Assembly (NCBI RefSeq): GCF_001689125.2
Contig: NZ_CP015405.2
Location: 1,393,001-1,457,000 of the forward strand
Length of the DNA: 64,000 nt
Direction of reading: 5' to 3'
DNA from: Blautia pseudococcoides
GTDB taxonomy: Bacteria > Bacillota > Clostridia > Lachnospirales > Lachnospiraceae
Under the pieces are notes generated by a model. The model was not told the DNA's origin, searched no databases, and was given only the letters and a program-made list of their open reading frames with translations. Position numbers and translations under genes: made by a program. Positions 33,352 through 42,792 of the stretch are shown here, in pieces. Every line of letters begins with the position of its first letter. Within the stretch, counting starts at the first letter, position 1.

Positions 33352-34665
33352 TCACAATTTATTTTTTTGGTATATCCGGACCGCCCAGGCAGCGGCCGCA
33401 AGGTCGCTTACGACACAGGCAGTAAAGAGAAAGGTTATATTTCCCAGAAAGCCTGCCGCCAGCAGGACGGGGAGCTGGATAAAACAAATGCTTCCAACAG
33501 AGAGCAGAAACGCCGTCCGTGCATTTCCGGTGGACTGGAAATATGCAGCAGCAGTCTGGACAAAGCCTTTTACGCAGAAGGAAAGACTTAGGATTCGGAG
33601 GGCCTGCATTCCAATCATACGGATCTCTTCCTGGCTGGTAAAAAGGCGGAAGACCAGGCCTGCCCCGGCAAGGGAGAAAAGTGTGATGGCAAGGCCATAG
33701 ACAAAGTCTGCCTGAAAAGCACAGCGGACAGTGTCCCGTACTCTTTTATAGTTTCTGTCCCCGTAATTATAGCCGATGATAGGCTGTATCCCCTGCATGA
33801 TGCCCGTAAATGGCGTGAAGAGGACAGAAGTGATACGGCTTAGAATAGCGTAGGCTCCAAGTGCCATAGGGCCGCCTGCTGCACGCAGCATGTGGTTAAA
33901 TACCGTGATGATCAGGCTGCTGCCCAGATTATTCAAAAAGGAAGGCAGGCCCACAGAGATGATCTCCCCTGCAAGGGCTCTGTGAAAACGGATGTGGCGT
34001 ATGGAAATGCGGCACGGTGTCTTCTTCCTGATGAAAAAATAATACAGACTGGTAAGCATGGAAACCATCTGGGAAGCCAGGGTTGCCAGGGCAGCTCCGG
34101 AAATCCCCATGTGGAAAACATAGATAAAAATCGGGTCCAGCACCATATTCAGCAAGACGGGAAGGGACCACTGCAGGGTGGAGTAGGAGATATCTCCGTT
34201 TGCCCGCATGACGCCGGAAAATCCTGTGCTGATCAGAGTTCCCGCCAGCAAAATCTTGCCGTAATCCCGTATGTAGGGGAGTATCTGCCCGGCAGCCCCC
34301 AAAAGTCTTATAAGCGGCTCAAACAGGCTTAAACCCACAAAGGTGATCAGTCCTGCGCAGACGATCCAGAGGAAGAACATGCAGCCAACAGCATCGGCAG
34401 CTTTATCCTGTTCTTTTGCTCCCAGTTTTCTTGAAAGGACAGAGCCGGTCCCTGTGCCGACCGTGGTGGTGATCCCCCCGATCAGGACAGTGACAGGGGA
34501 GAAGACCCCAACGGCTGCGCTGGCGTATCCCCCCACACCCCGGGATACATAGAAGGCATCGGTCAGGCCGTACATACTGTATAATATCAGTGAAAATGTG
34601 GTCTGGGTACACAGGGTGAGCAGCAGACTCTTCAGAGGCTGTTTTCCCAAACGGTTTTCTGTCAT
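33352..34665 (-). CDS. MATE-family efflux transporter
   Basis: 437 residues with about 12 membrane segments in two MatE halves ('MYGLTDAFYVSRGVGGYASA', 'FSGVMRANGDISYSTLQW', 'GIMQGIQPIIGYNYGDRNYK'). Such pumps export cationic drugs by Na+ or H+ antiport. ATG 34665 is favoured over GTG 34674 since AAGGCGG lies 10 bp upstream. It is divergent from the UvrA-like gene. Confidence 0.88.
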   Translation of the reverse strand: MTENRLGKQPLKSLLLTLCTQTTFSLILYSMYGLTDAFYVSRGVGGYASAAVGVFSPVTVLIGGITTTVGTGTGSVLSRKLGAKEQDKAADAVGCMFFLWIVCAGLITFVGLSLFEPLIRLLGAAGQILPYIRDYGKILLAGTLISTGFSGVMRANGDISYSTLQWSLPVLLNMVLDPIFIYVFHMGISGAALATLASQMVSMLTSLYYFFIRKKTPCRISIRHIRFHRALAGEIISVGLPSFLNNLGSSLIITVFNHMLRAAGGPMALGAYAILSRITSVLFTPFTGIMQGIQPIIGYNYGDRNYKRVRDTVRCAFQADFVYGLAITLFSLAGAGLVFRLFTSQEEIRMIGMQALRILSLSFCVKGFVQTAAAYFQSTGNARTAFLLSVGSICFIQLPVLLAAGFLGNITFLFTACVVSDLAAAAWAVRIYQKNKL

Positions 34666-34745
34666 TGTTATCACCGCCTTTGAATCGTTTCCTTATGGTA
34701 TCAGTATACAAAAAAACGATTAAAATATCTATATTTTTATTCATG

Positions 34746-34779
34746 ACAGTAGAAGTTTGTGCAGCTTGCCTTCTACTGT
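34746..34779 (+). promoter_or_regulatory. Leader hairpin before the UvrA-like gene
   Basis: ACAGTAGAAG (34746-34755) and CTTCTACTGT (34770-34779) are perfect complements with a 14-nt loop, ending 4 nt before the AAAGGAGC ribosome site. There is no T-run, so it could regulate translation or be an operator. Confidence 0.5.
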
Positions 34780-34794
34780 TTGAAAGGAGCATAT

Positions 34795-37242
34795 ATGAAC
34801 TATATTAAAATCACAGACGCTTATGAGGGATGTCTGAAAAATATTTCCCTGGAAATACCGAAAAATAAACTGGTGGTCTTCACCGGGTTATCAGGTTCCG
34901 GGAAGTCCACACTGTTAATTGACGTCCTGTTTCATGAGTGCCAAAGGCAGTACTTGGAAGCCATGGCTTTACAAGGGATCCGCAAACCGAAGGTGGGACG
35001 GATACAGGGGGCCTCCCCCGCCATAGTAATCCTACAAACCGCCATGAACCGCAATCCCCGCTCCACAGTGGGAACCATGACGGATGTTTACACAGACCTG
35101 CGGATGATTTATGAAAAGCTGGGTGTGAGAACCTGTCCCCACTGCGGCGAGGTGATCTCATCCGCTGACTGTAAGGAGGAAACAGAGAAAATAGGAAACG
35201 ATTTTTATGTCTATATGTACTGCAGCCGGTGCGGCAGGCGAATGGATAAAATCACACGCACCTATTTTTCTTTTAATACCAGGGAAGGCGCATGTCCCGC
35301 CTGTGAAGGGCTTGGCAGAGTACATACCATAAAAAAAGAGCAGGTAGTAGATGAAACGTTGTCTCTGGAGGAAGGGGCTGTGTGTTACTTTGAGAAACAG
35401 TATGGAAAATACCAGTTTTCTGTACTTCAAAAAGCATTTGCCTACTATGGACTAAAACAGGATATCACTTTGCCGGTACAGCAGTTTAGCAGAGAGCAGA
35501 AAGCGATTTTATATGAAGGGGCAGACAGCAGTGCGGTAAAAGCGTTTTTCCCTGATCGTAAGCCGCCCAAAAGTGTTTCTCTGGGCAGATTTGAAGGCGT
35601 ATACCCCATATTGCGGAGGCGTCTTGCAGAGAAAAACGGGGATACAAAGCAGCTGGGAGATTATTTTGATGTGGTGGAATGTCCCGAATGTAAAGGGGAA
35701 CGGCTGGGGGAACTGAGCCGGAAGGTAACCGTGCATGGGATTCGTCTCCCGGAGATATCCCGGTTTTCTCTTGAAAAATTATACACATGGATACAGGAGC
35801 TGGGGGATTCCCTTACAAATCAGGAAAAAGAATTGGTGGAGGATTATCTGACGGATATAGAGACAAAACTTGGCCGTTTTATAAAGGCGGGACTTGGATA
35901 TCTCTCCCTGGACCGCCAGATCATCACTCTGTCCGGAGGGGAGATGCAGCGGCTGCGTCTGGCAGCAGCCCTGGATTCTGAACTCTCCGGGATCATATAT
36001 ATCCTGGATGAGCCCACAGCAGGACTTCACCCAAAAGATACAAAAGGGCTGATGGATATTCTGGAAAGACTCCGTGACATGGGAAATACAGTGCTTGTCA
36101 TTGAACATGATGTGGATGTTTTGTCAGGCGCGGACTACGTCATTGATATGGGACCAGGTGCGGGAAAATATGGCGGTGAGGTGATCGCAGCAGGAACCAT
36201 GTCTGACCTTATGCGGCAGAGCGCCTCTGTGACAGGAAGATACCTTCAGGCGCCTCAGCCGGGCAGGACGAAATACAGAGTTCCTGACGGGGCAATACAC
36301 ATTGAAAATGCAGATACCTATAATTTAAAGCATGTATCCGTGGATATCCCCACAGGCTGTATTGTCTCGGTCACCGGACCTTCGGGTTCCGGAAAATCAA
36401 CGCTTATTTTTGAGGTGCTGGCAAAGGGAAATCCGGATGGGACGCATAACCGGGTTTCGGGACTTGACAGATTTGAGCAGATTGCAGAGATAGACCAGTC
36501 AGCAGCTGCCAGGATGAAACGGTCCAACGTGGCTACATTTTCAGAAGTCTATACGGAGATCCGGACAGTATTTGCCAGGACAGAGGAGGCAAAAAGCGCC
36601 GGCTTTTCGGCAAAATATTTTTCTTTCAACACATCCGGCGGCAGATGTGAAAACTGTGAAGGGCTTGGGTATGTGGAGAATAATATGCTGTTTTTTGCTG
36701 ATACAGAAGTCATATGCCCGGTCTGTAACGGAAACCGTTTTAACAGGGAAGTGCTGGATGTGACGTACAGAGGGTATTCTATCAAAGATATTCTGGATCT
36801 GTCCGTGGAGGAGGCCTGCGAAGTTTTTCTGGGCCATAAAAAGATCACGGGAATCTTGGCTCTATTGCAGGATGTGGGACTTGGCTATCTGCAGCTTGGC
36901 CAGCCTTTGACTACCTTATCCGGCGGTGAAGGACAACGGCTGAAGCTTGCAAAGGAATTGATCGGGAACCGCGGCCAAAAACAGTGCCTGTATCTCATGG
37001 ATGAACCTACTACAGGCCTGCATCCAAAGGATATTGAGCATTTTCTGGCACTGCTTGACCGGCTGGCTGATGCGGGAAATACCGTGGTTGTGGTTGAACA
37101 TAACCAGCAGGTGATCAGAAACAGTGACTGGGTGATCGACCTTGGCCCCGAGGGAGGGGATAAGGGAGGCATTGTCATTTTTGAGGGAACCCCGGAAAAG
37201 ATGAAAGCATGCGGCACAGGCATTACCGCGGAATACCTGTAA
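34795..37242 (+). CDS. UvrA-like ABC ATPase (excinuclease A paralogue)
   Basis: 815 residues, against about 940 in true UvrA. It has the inverted UvrA ABC layout: Walker A 'GLSGSGKSTLLIDVLF', zinc pairs 'CPHCGE' and 'CPACEGLG', signature 'LSGGEMQRLRLA', 'ILDEPTAGLHP'. The second half has 'GPSGSGKSTLIF', 'CENCEGLG', 'CPVCNGNRF', 'LSGGEGQRLKLA' and 'LMDEPTTGLHP'. The UvrB-binding region is reduced. Short UvrA paralogues (UvrA2/DrrC type) occur in antibiotic producers and resistant strains and tolerate DNA-binding drugs. Neighbouring MATE, APH-like and ABC-F genes support such a role, which stays inferred. Confidence 0.85.
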   Translation: MNYIKITDAYEGCLKNISLEIPKNKLVVFTGLSGSGKSTLLIDVLFHECQRQYLEAMALQGIRKPKVGRIQGASPAIVILQTAMNRNPRSTVGTMTDVYTDLRMIYEKLGVRTCPHCGEVISSADCKEETEKIGNDFYVYMYCSRCGRRMDKITRTYFSFNTREGACPACEGLGRVHTIKKEQVVDETLSLEEGAVCYFEKQYGKYQFSVLQKAFAYYGLKQDITLPVQQFSREQKAILYEGADSSAVKAFFPDRKPPKSVSLGRFEGVYPILRRRLAEKNGDTKQLGDYFDVVECPECKGERLGELSRKVTVHGIRLPEISRFSLEKLYTWIQELGDSLTNQEKELVEDYLTDIETKLGRFIKAGLGYLSLDRQIITLSGGEMQRLRLAAALDSELSGIIYILDEPTAGLHPKDTKGLMDILERLRDMGNTVLVIEHDVDVLSGADYVIDMGPGAGKYGGEVIAAGTMSDLMRQSASVTGRYLQAPQPGRTKYRVPDGAIHIENADTYNLKHVSVDIPTGCIVSVTGPSGSGKSTLIFEVLAKGNPDGTHNRVSGLDRFEQIAEIDQSAAARMKRSNVATFSEVYTEIRTVFARTEEAKSAGFSAKYFSFNTSGGRCENCEGLGYVENNMLFFADTEVICPVCNGNRFNREVLDVTYRGYSIKDILDLSVEEACEVFLGHKKITGILALLQDVGLGYLQLGQPLTTLSGGEGQRLKLAKELIGNRGQKQCLYLMDEPTTGLHPKDIEHFLALLDRLADAGNTVVVVEHNQQVIRNSDWVIDLGPEGGDKGGIVIFEGTPEKMKACGTGITAEYL

Positions 37243-37245
37243 AAA

Positions 37246-37288
37246 TATCCCCCTGAAACCAGCAGGCCGCTGCCGTTTCAGGGGGATA
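37246..37288. terminator. 14-bp perfect hairpin between convergent genes
   Basis: TATCCCCCTGAAAC pairs with GTTTCAGGGGGATA over 15 nt. The T-run is on the minus strand (ATTTTT after the stem), so it mainly terminates the LysR transcript and probably also the UvrA-like one. Confidence 0.8.
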
Positions 37289-37365
37289 GAGGAATCGAAT
37301 ACAAACCGTAACACAGGAGTATAGGAAGCAAAAAGGCGGCCAGTAAGCACATCATAGATACGTGG

Positions 37366-38280
37366 TTACAAACTGTCAAGTGAAACTTCCCCAAGAGCAT
37401 CGTGCGTATCAGCAGGTATGATACAGGACAGCAGGGCTTTCTGCGGCGCGGGCAGATATTTATCCTTATGCCACACAGCAAAAAGTTCATTTTCCAGGGA
37501 AAGGCCTTTCACATCCAGGGAGATAAGGGAGCCGTTCTTTAGATCATTTTTGATCAGAATGTGGGGAAGAACGGCTATTCCCAGCCCTGCTTTTGCCGCT
37601 TCGATCAGGGCTGGGGAATTGACGCTGACCCACAGCGGGCGTATGCTGTGGCCGGATAACAGAAGCGTGCTGTCCAGTACATCGCGGATAGCACTTCCCG
37701 TTTCACGCAGCAGCAGATTTTCTGAACAGAAAGATTCCATATCCATAGAAGTACAAGCGCAGGGATATTGGGGGGAACAGACTATCTGCAGAGAATATCT
37801 GTCAAAGGAGGCATGGGAAAAAGGCCCCTGAGGAACGGAACCCTCCAACAGAGCGAAATCGGCTTTTCCCTTTCGTAGCGTTTCCAGTGCATTGGCAGCG
37901 CTTACTACTTCCACCTGAACGGCCACCCCGGGCCACTGCCTTTTGAAATCCGCCAGTATTTTTGGAAGCCAGTGGATCGCTATGGTGATGCTGGATACCA
38001 GATGGATGGGGGCCTGTTCTTCCAGATTTTTTATGCGGCTGTCCAGGCATTCACAGGCAGCCAGCACGGGCAGGATCTCATCCAGGAGAAGTTCCCCGCT
38101 TCTGGTGAGCTGGACCCGTTTGGAGAGTCTGTCAAACAGCGGAGTCCGGGCATATTCCTCCAGCTCTCTTACCGCATGGGAGACCGCGGACTGGGTGATG
38201 TATAATCTCTGGGCAGCTTTTGTGAAATTCTTTGTCTCTGTTACCGCCTTGAATATATAGAGATGGCGCAGGGTCATCAT
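37366..38280 (-). CDS. LysR-family regulator
   Basis: 304 residues. N-terminal LysR helix-turn-helix ('NFTKAAQRLYITQSAVSHAV', then RELEEYARTPLFDR), then the two-lobed effector domain ('VSSITIAIHWLPKILADF', 'LLRETGSAIRDVLDS'). Divergent from the chromate-type transporter genes, with a LysR-like dyad between them. It is therefore their probable regulator. The ligand is unknown. Confidence 0.9.
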   Translation of the reverse strand: MMTLRHLYIFKAVTETKNFTKAAQRLYITQSAVSHAVRELEEYARTPLFDRLSKRVQLTRSGELLLDEILPVLAACECLDSRIKNLEEQAPIHLVSSITIAIHWLPKILADFKRQWPGVAVQVEVVSAANALETLRKGKADFALLEGSVPQGPFSHASFDRYSLQIVCSPQYPCACTSMDMESFCSENLLLRETGSAIRDVLDSTLLLSGHSIRPLWVSVNSPALIEAAKAGLGIAVLPHILIKNDLKNGSLISLDVKGLSLENELFAVWHKDKYLPAPQKALLSCIIPADTHDALGEVSLDSL

Positions 38281-38299
38281 AGTAGTCTCCTCCTAATCT

Positions 38300-38320
38300 A
38301 TCATGAATAAAATTAATGAT
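38300..38320. promoter_or_regulatory. LysR-type dyad between lysR and chromate transporter genes
   Basis: ATCAT and ATGAT are separated by 11 bp (38300-38304, 38316-38320), within a 105-bp divergent promoter region, matching the T-N11-A style of LysR sites. Confidence 0.4.
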
Positions 38321-38391
38321 TATCACAATATTATATCGTTTTACAGATTGATATACAAGCGTTATACTAATCTTTCAGGGAGGATATGGAT

Positions 38392-38961
38392 ATGAGAGAA
38401 AAAATAAAGCTTTGCCTGTGGCTGGCGTATATCAATCTGTTTATCAGTGCATTTACATTTGGCGGCGGTTATGTGGTGGTACCCATGATACGGAAGTATT
38501 TTGTACAGAAAAGAAAGCTCTTTGATGAGGAGGAACTGATCCGCATGGCAGCCATTGCCCAGTCCACCCCTGGGGCCATTGCTGTCAATATGGCATCCCT
38601 GGCAGGATATCGGGCAGCGGGAATGGCCGGGCTTGTAATCAGCGGCATCTGTTCTGTCATCCCGCCTCTGGTCATTCTGGCAGTTGTTTCAAAATGGTAT
38701 GCCGTGGTGGCTGCCAATACCATCATAGCTGCTGTGCTCAAAGGGATGCAGGCAGGTGTTGCGGCCCTGATCGTGGATTTTGTGGTGGATATGACCCGTG
38801 CCGTACTGGGGGAGCGCTCCCTTTTTCTAAGTACCATGACGGTTGCTGTGTTTGTCATTAGTTTTTTGACGGATACCAACATTGCGATGATACTGTTGGT
38901 GTGCTGCGGCCTTTGCGCCGGACGTGTGTGGTTTAGAAAGAGAGGTGAGATATATGGGTAA
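38392..38961 (+). CDS. Chromate transporter family protein, N-type half
   Basis: About 189 residues with five or six membrane segments. The CHR motif is 'FTFGGGYVVVPMIRKYFV' and 'AAIAQSTPGAIAVNMAS'. This is the short, single-domain CHR form that works as a pair with the next gene. ATG 38392 is preferred to ATG 38386 since AGGGAGG is 8 bp away. The substrate in gut anaerobes may not be chromate. Confidence 0.87.
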   Translation: MREKIKLCLWLAYINLFISAFTFGGGYVVVPMIRKYFVQKRKLFDEEELIRMAAIAQSTPGAIAVNMASLAGYRAAGMAGLVISGICSVIPPLVILAVVSKWYAVVAANTIIAAVLKGMQAGVAALIVDFVVDMTRAVLGERSLFLSTMTVAVFVISFLTDTNIAMILLVCCGLCAGRVWFRKRGEIYG

Positions 38962-39514
38962 GCTTATCCGGCTTGCAGTGACCTTTTTCCAGATAGGGCT
39001 GTTAAGTATCGGGGGAGGGTATGCCATTATCCCTATGATCCAGGAGCAGGTGGTGGAGCGGTTTTCATGGGTATCCCAGAAGACCTTTACGGATATTATC
39101 ACCATATCGCAGATGACACCCGGGCCTCTGGCTGTGAATACTTCCACTTTTATCGGCATACAGATTGCAGGGATACCGGGAGCGGTACTGGCAACATTCG
39201 GATGCGTCATATCCGGCATCAGTATTTCTGCTTTTTTGTACAGGCTGTTTCAGCGTTTTCAGAAGTCGGAGTATATCATGGAACTATTGAGCGGCCTGAA
39301 GGCAGCCTCTCTTGGCCTGATCATATCTGCTGCCGTGACGATCCTTCTTTTGTCTTTTACAGGTACCTCTGTGATATCTGAGATCAGAACAGCAGACTGG
39401 ACAGCAGCGGCAATTTTTTTGTGTTCTCTGTTCGTATTGAGAAAATGGAAATTAAATCCTATCGCAGTAATGATCGGCACAGGGATTGTAGGACTTTGCG
39501 TTAGTATGATATAA
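38954..39514 (+). CDS. Chromate transporter family protein, C-type half
   Basis: 186 residues. 'FFQIGLLSIGGGYAIIPMI' and 'ITISQMTPGPLAVNTSTFIG' mark the CHR domain. ATG at 38954 overlaps the stop of the first half by 8 bp, so the two are made together and presumably dimerise with opposite membrane topology, as described for paired short CHR proteins. Confidence 0.87.
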   Translation: MGKLIRLAVTFFQIGLLSIGGGYAIIPMIQEQVVERFSWVSQKTFTDIITISQMTPGPLAVNTSTFIGIQIAGIPGAVLATFGCVISGISISAFLYRLFQRFQKSEYIMELLSGLKAASLGLIISAAVTILLLSFTGTSVISEIRTADWTAAAIFLCSLFVLRKWKLNPIAVMIGTGIVGLCVSMI

Positions 39515-39589
39515 TGACAGAAACGGGCCAAATGGGAGCCTGTTCCCATCTGGCGACTGCGGCAGCTTAATTTAGAAGGAAGGCAGAAT

Positions 39590-41032
39590 ATGGATAAAAA
39601 TTATGATGTGATCATTATCGGCGCAGGTCCTTCGGGAATCTTCTGTGCCTATGAGCTGAAACGCCAAGATCCACAGCTTAAAGTGCTGATGATAGAAAAA
39701 GGCAGATGCATAGAAAAACGCCGCTGTCCAAAGCGTACCACCAATGTCTGCGCAGGCTGTGTCCCCTGTTCCATCACTACGGGATTTGCAGGGGCAGGAG
39801 CATTTTCAGACGGAAAGCTCTCCCTTTCACCGGATGTGGGAGGCACGCTTCCGGATATCCTGGGATATGAAAAGGCGGAGGAGCTGATTCATGAGGCAGA
39901 TGAAATCTATCTGAAGTTTGGAGCAGACCGGAAAGTATACGGAATAGATGACCGGGCAGCTATCTCTGAGATCCGCACAAAAGCGATCCGCGCCAATTTA
40001 AAGCTTATTGAGTGCCCCATACGCCATTTGGGCACAGAGGAAGGCTATAAGATTTATACACGCCTGCAGGAGCATCTGCTGGCTGAAGGGGTGGAAATCC
40101 TGTTTATGACTATGGTGAAGGATATCCTTATGGAAGAGGGCAGGGTGAAAGGCGTTGTGACAGATAAACAGGAGACCTTTTACGCACCCCAGATTGCCGC
40201 AGGTGTAGGGCGGGAAGGATCGGAGTGGTTTGCCGGCGTATGCAGCGGGCATCATATTGAGACAAGAAACGGAACCGTGGATGTGGGGGTCCGTGTTGAA
40301 GTCCGGGATGAAATCATGAGAGCACTCAATGAAAAACTGTATGAGGCAAAACTGGTTTACTACACACCCACGTTTGACGACAAGGTGCGGGTGTTCTGCA
40401 CAAACCCATCCGGTGAAGTTTCCGCGGAATACTATGAGAACGGTCTTGCCGTGGTAAATGGCCATGCCTATAAATCCAAAGACAAAAAGACGCACAACAC
40501 CAATTTTGCCCTGCTTGTCTCCAAAAATTTCACTGAGCCTTTCCGCTCTCCCATTGAGTACGGCAAACACATCGCGCAGCTTGGAAATATGCTGAGTGAC
40601 GGGAAAATTCTGCTGCAGAGATACGGAGATTTCAAGAGAGGCAGAAGGACCACCGCAGAGAGGCTTACCCGGAATAATATAATCCCCACGCTGAAAGATG
40701 CGGTTCCCGGGGATCTGTCCCTGGTATTCCCCCACAGGATCATGGTGGCTGTGGTGGAGATGATAGAAGCGCTGGACAAGGTGACGCCGGGAATTGCAAG
40801 TGATGAGACCCTGCTCTATGGTGTGGAGGTCAAATTTTATTCCAATAGGGTTTTGGTAGATACGGAATTTGAGACAAATATCAAAGGGCTGCGCTCCATG
40901 GGGGACGGCGCATCTATCACCAGGGGGCTGATGCAGGCGTCCGCAAACGGCCTCTGCGTGGCGCGGGCCGTTCTGAAAACGTTCCGGGAGCAGCAGGAAG
41001 GAGATGCAGTGGATGAAACTTCTGGTAGTTGA
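39590..41032 (+). CDS. FAD-dependent oxidoreductase, COG2509 type
   Basis: 480 residues. The dinucleotide-binding motif 'DVIIIGAGPSGIFCAYEL' is at the N-terminus. A Cys-rich insert follows (CPKRTTNVCAGCVPC, residues 45-60), then 'GAFSDGKLSLSPDVGG' and the C-terminal FAD contact 'SMGDGASITRGLMQASANG'. Widespread in Firmicutes and annotated only as a predicted FAD-dependent dehydrogenase. The four clustered Cys may bind metal or a cluster. It overlaps the response-regulator gene by 20 bp. Confidence 0.85.
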   Translation: MDKNYDVIIIGAGPSGIFCAYELKRQDPQLKVLMIEKGRCIEKRRCPKRTTNVCAGCVPCSITTGFAGAGAFSDGKLSLSPDVGGTLPDILGYEKAEELIHEADEIYLKFGADRKVYGIDDRAAISEIRTKAIRANLKLIECPIRHLGTEEGYKIYTRLQEHLLAEGVEILFMTMVKDILMEEGRVKGVVTDKQETFYAPQIAAGVGREGSEWFAGVCSGHHIETRNGTVDVGVRVEVRDEIMRALNEKLYEAKLVYYTPTFDDKVRVFCTNPSGEVSAEYYENGLAVVNGHAYKSKDKKTHNTNFALLVSKNFTEPFRSPIEYGKHIAQLGNMLSDGKILLQRYGDFKRGRRTTAERLTRNNIIPTLKDAVPGDLSLVFPHRIMVAVVEMIEALDKVTPGIASDETLLYGVEVKFYSNRVLVDTEFETNIKGLRSMGDGASITRGLMQASANGLCVARAVLKTFREQQEGDAVDETSGS

Positions 41033-41678
41033 GGATGATGCGGTACTAGGCAGGGAACTCTCCAGGGACTTGGAAAGCCATGGATATGAGGTTGTTATGC
41101 CCCAAACCTTTGATGCTGCAGAGGAGATCGTGCAAAAGGGGGAGGTACATCTTGTGCTTTTAGATGTCACACTTCCGGGCAGGGACGGGTATGAGATCTG
41201 CAGGAGCATCCGGCGCTTTTCCAGTATCCCTGTTATATTCCTTACCAGCAGGGATACAGACATGGATGAGCTGTACGGCATGACCATGGGCGGGGATGAC
41301 TTTGTCCGAAAGCCTTACAAAATGCCCATACTGCTGGCCCGGATTGAAGCACTTTTAAGACGCAGCTATCCCGATTCGGGACCGGAGAGAGAAGTTCTGT
41401 GGCAGGATTTCCGCCTTCTGCCGGCCAAGGGAAAACTGTGCCGGGGCGGCGGGGAAGTCATGCTGACCAGGCAGGAAACCCTGCTTTTGTCCTGTCTGTT
41501 TGCCCGTCCGGGTGAAGTTATCAGGAGGGTGGATTTTATAGAAGAATTATGGGATGATCAGGTTTTTATTGATGACAATACGCTGAGTGTCCATATGACC
41601 CGCCTCAGGGGGAAATTAAAGGAACTGGATGCCGGCGATCTCATTCAGACCCGGTACGGACTGGGGTATCTGATATGA
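41013..41678 (+). CDS. BceR-like response regulator
   Basis: 221 residues: 'MKLLVVEDDAVLGRELSRDL', phosphoacceptor Asp in 'LVLLDVTLPGRDGYEI', 'IFLTSRD', 'DDFVRKPY', and a winged-helix output ending 'QTRYGLGYLI'. BceR/GraR-type regulators respond to peptide antibiotics. ATG 41013 is favoured because the GGAAGGAG site is too close to ATG 41004. Start and stop overlap with neighbours on both sides. Confidence 0.9.
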   Translation: MKLLVVEDDAVLGRELSRDLESHGYEVVMPQTFDAAEEIVQKGEVHLVLLDVTLPGRDGYEICRSIRRFSSIPVIFLTSRDTDMDELYGMTMGGDDFVRKPYKMPILLARIEALLRRSYPDSGPEREVLWQDFRLLPAKGKLCRGGGEVMLTRQETLLLSCLFARPGEVIRRVDFIEELWDDQVFIDDNTLSVHMTRLRGKLKELDAGDLIQTRYGLGYLI

Positions 41679-42724
41679 ACGGGCGGATGTATTGGCGGCA
41701 GCAGGCAGTCCCTGTACTTGTGCAGGTGATGTGCCTGTGTGCGGCCTCTTTATATCTGCGTGCTCTTGGCATTACCTGGGTACAGCTTCTGCCCCTGGTT
41801 CTGGCTTATATGGGCAGTCTGATCCTTTGGAACCTGCTGCGTTTTTACAGAAAAAGAAACTATTTTCATAAAATGGCAGTCCTAATGGAAAGCCTGGATG
41901 AAAAGTATCTCTTTCCCCAGGTATGGAAGGGCGCAGGCTCCTGGGAGGAAGCAGGTTATTACTGCCTTTTAAAAGAATGTACAAAATCCATGCTGGAGGA
42001 GACGGAGGAGGCCAGAAGGGTACAGATGGAATACCAGGAGAGGCTGGAAACTTATGTACATGATATGAAACAGCCCATATCCGTAGTCTCCCTGATTGCC
42101 GGGAGAGAGAAAAACGGGGAAAACAGAGCTGTACTTTTGGAACTTGAAAAAATGAATCATCTGCTGGAGCAGATCCTGTATTTCGGCAGAAGTGAAAGCG
42201 CCCACTCGGATTTTCTGATACAGAAAGTAAATACCCGAGACGTTATCCGGGAATGCTTATCCATAAACAAGCAGCTTTTGATACAAAACAAGGTCTCCCT
42301 GGATATTCCGGATACAATACCCGGAGTCTACGCGGATGAAAAGGCGCTTTTGTTTGTCTTAAATCAGATCATCTATAATGCAGTCACCTATCAAAAGCCG
42401 GGGGAGGTTCCCAGGATAACGATCTCCTGTCTGGTCTTGAATGGAAAAGAATCCGGTGCATGGGACGGCAGTGAAACACCGGGAAATAAGCTGCTGCTTC
42501 AGGTCCGTGACAATGGATGCGGCATCTCGCCGGAAGATCTGCCAAGGATTTTTGAGAAGGGATTTACAGGGAGAAACGGCAGGGAAAACCGCCGTTCCAC
42601 GGGCATGGGGCTGTATCTCTGTAAAAAAATATGCGGCAGGCTTGGCATCGGTTTATCTGCCAGTTCTGAAAAGGGTATTTACACCCAGATCAACATCTGC
42701 CTTCCGATCCTTTCGGAAAAGTAA
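41675..42724 (+). CDS. BceS-like intramembrane-sensing histidine kinase
   Basis: 349 residues. Two adjacent membrane segments near the N-terminus with almost no external loop ('LVQVMCLCAASLYLRALG', 'LLPLVLAYMGSLILWNLL'), then the H-box 'YVHDMKQPISVVSLIAG' and ATPase motifs 'VLNQIIYNAVTYQ', 'DNGCGI' and 'STGMGLYLCKKI'. Such kinases read the flux through their partner BceAB transporter. It shares ATGA with the regulator stop. Confidence 0.9.
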   Translation: MNGRMYWRQQAVPVLVQVMCLCAASLYLRALGITWVQLLPLVLAYMGSLILWNLLRFYRKRNYFHKMAVLMESLDEKYLFPQVWKGAGSWEEAGYYCLLKECTKSMLEETEEARRVQMEYQERLETYVHDMKQPISVVSLIAGREKNGENRAVLLELEKMNHLLEQILYFGRSESAHSDFLIQKVNTRDVIRECLSINKQLLIQNKVSLDIPDTIPGVYADEKALLFVLNQIIYNAVTYQKPGEVPRITISCLVLNGKESGAWDGSETPGNKLLLQVRDNGCGISPEDLPRIFEKGFTGRNGRENRRSTGMGLYLCKKICGRLGIGLSASSEKGIYTQINICLPILSEK

Positions 42725-42792
42725 GATTTCTGCAAGAAAGTATGATACATTGAGGAAGACACATATGATACCCTGTACCTGAGGTGATAAAT

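Noticed and set aside
34795..37242. The genomic uvrA
   Set aside because: It is about 120 residues shorter than true UvrA with a reduced UvrB-interaction region, and no uvrB or uvrC is near.
39998..41287. A 429-codon minus-strand ORF
   Set aside because: It lies antisense to the FAD oxidoreductase and response-regulator genes, has no domain signature or ribosome site, and reflects codon bias of the real genes.
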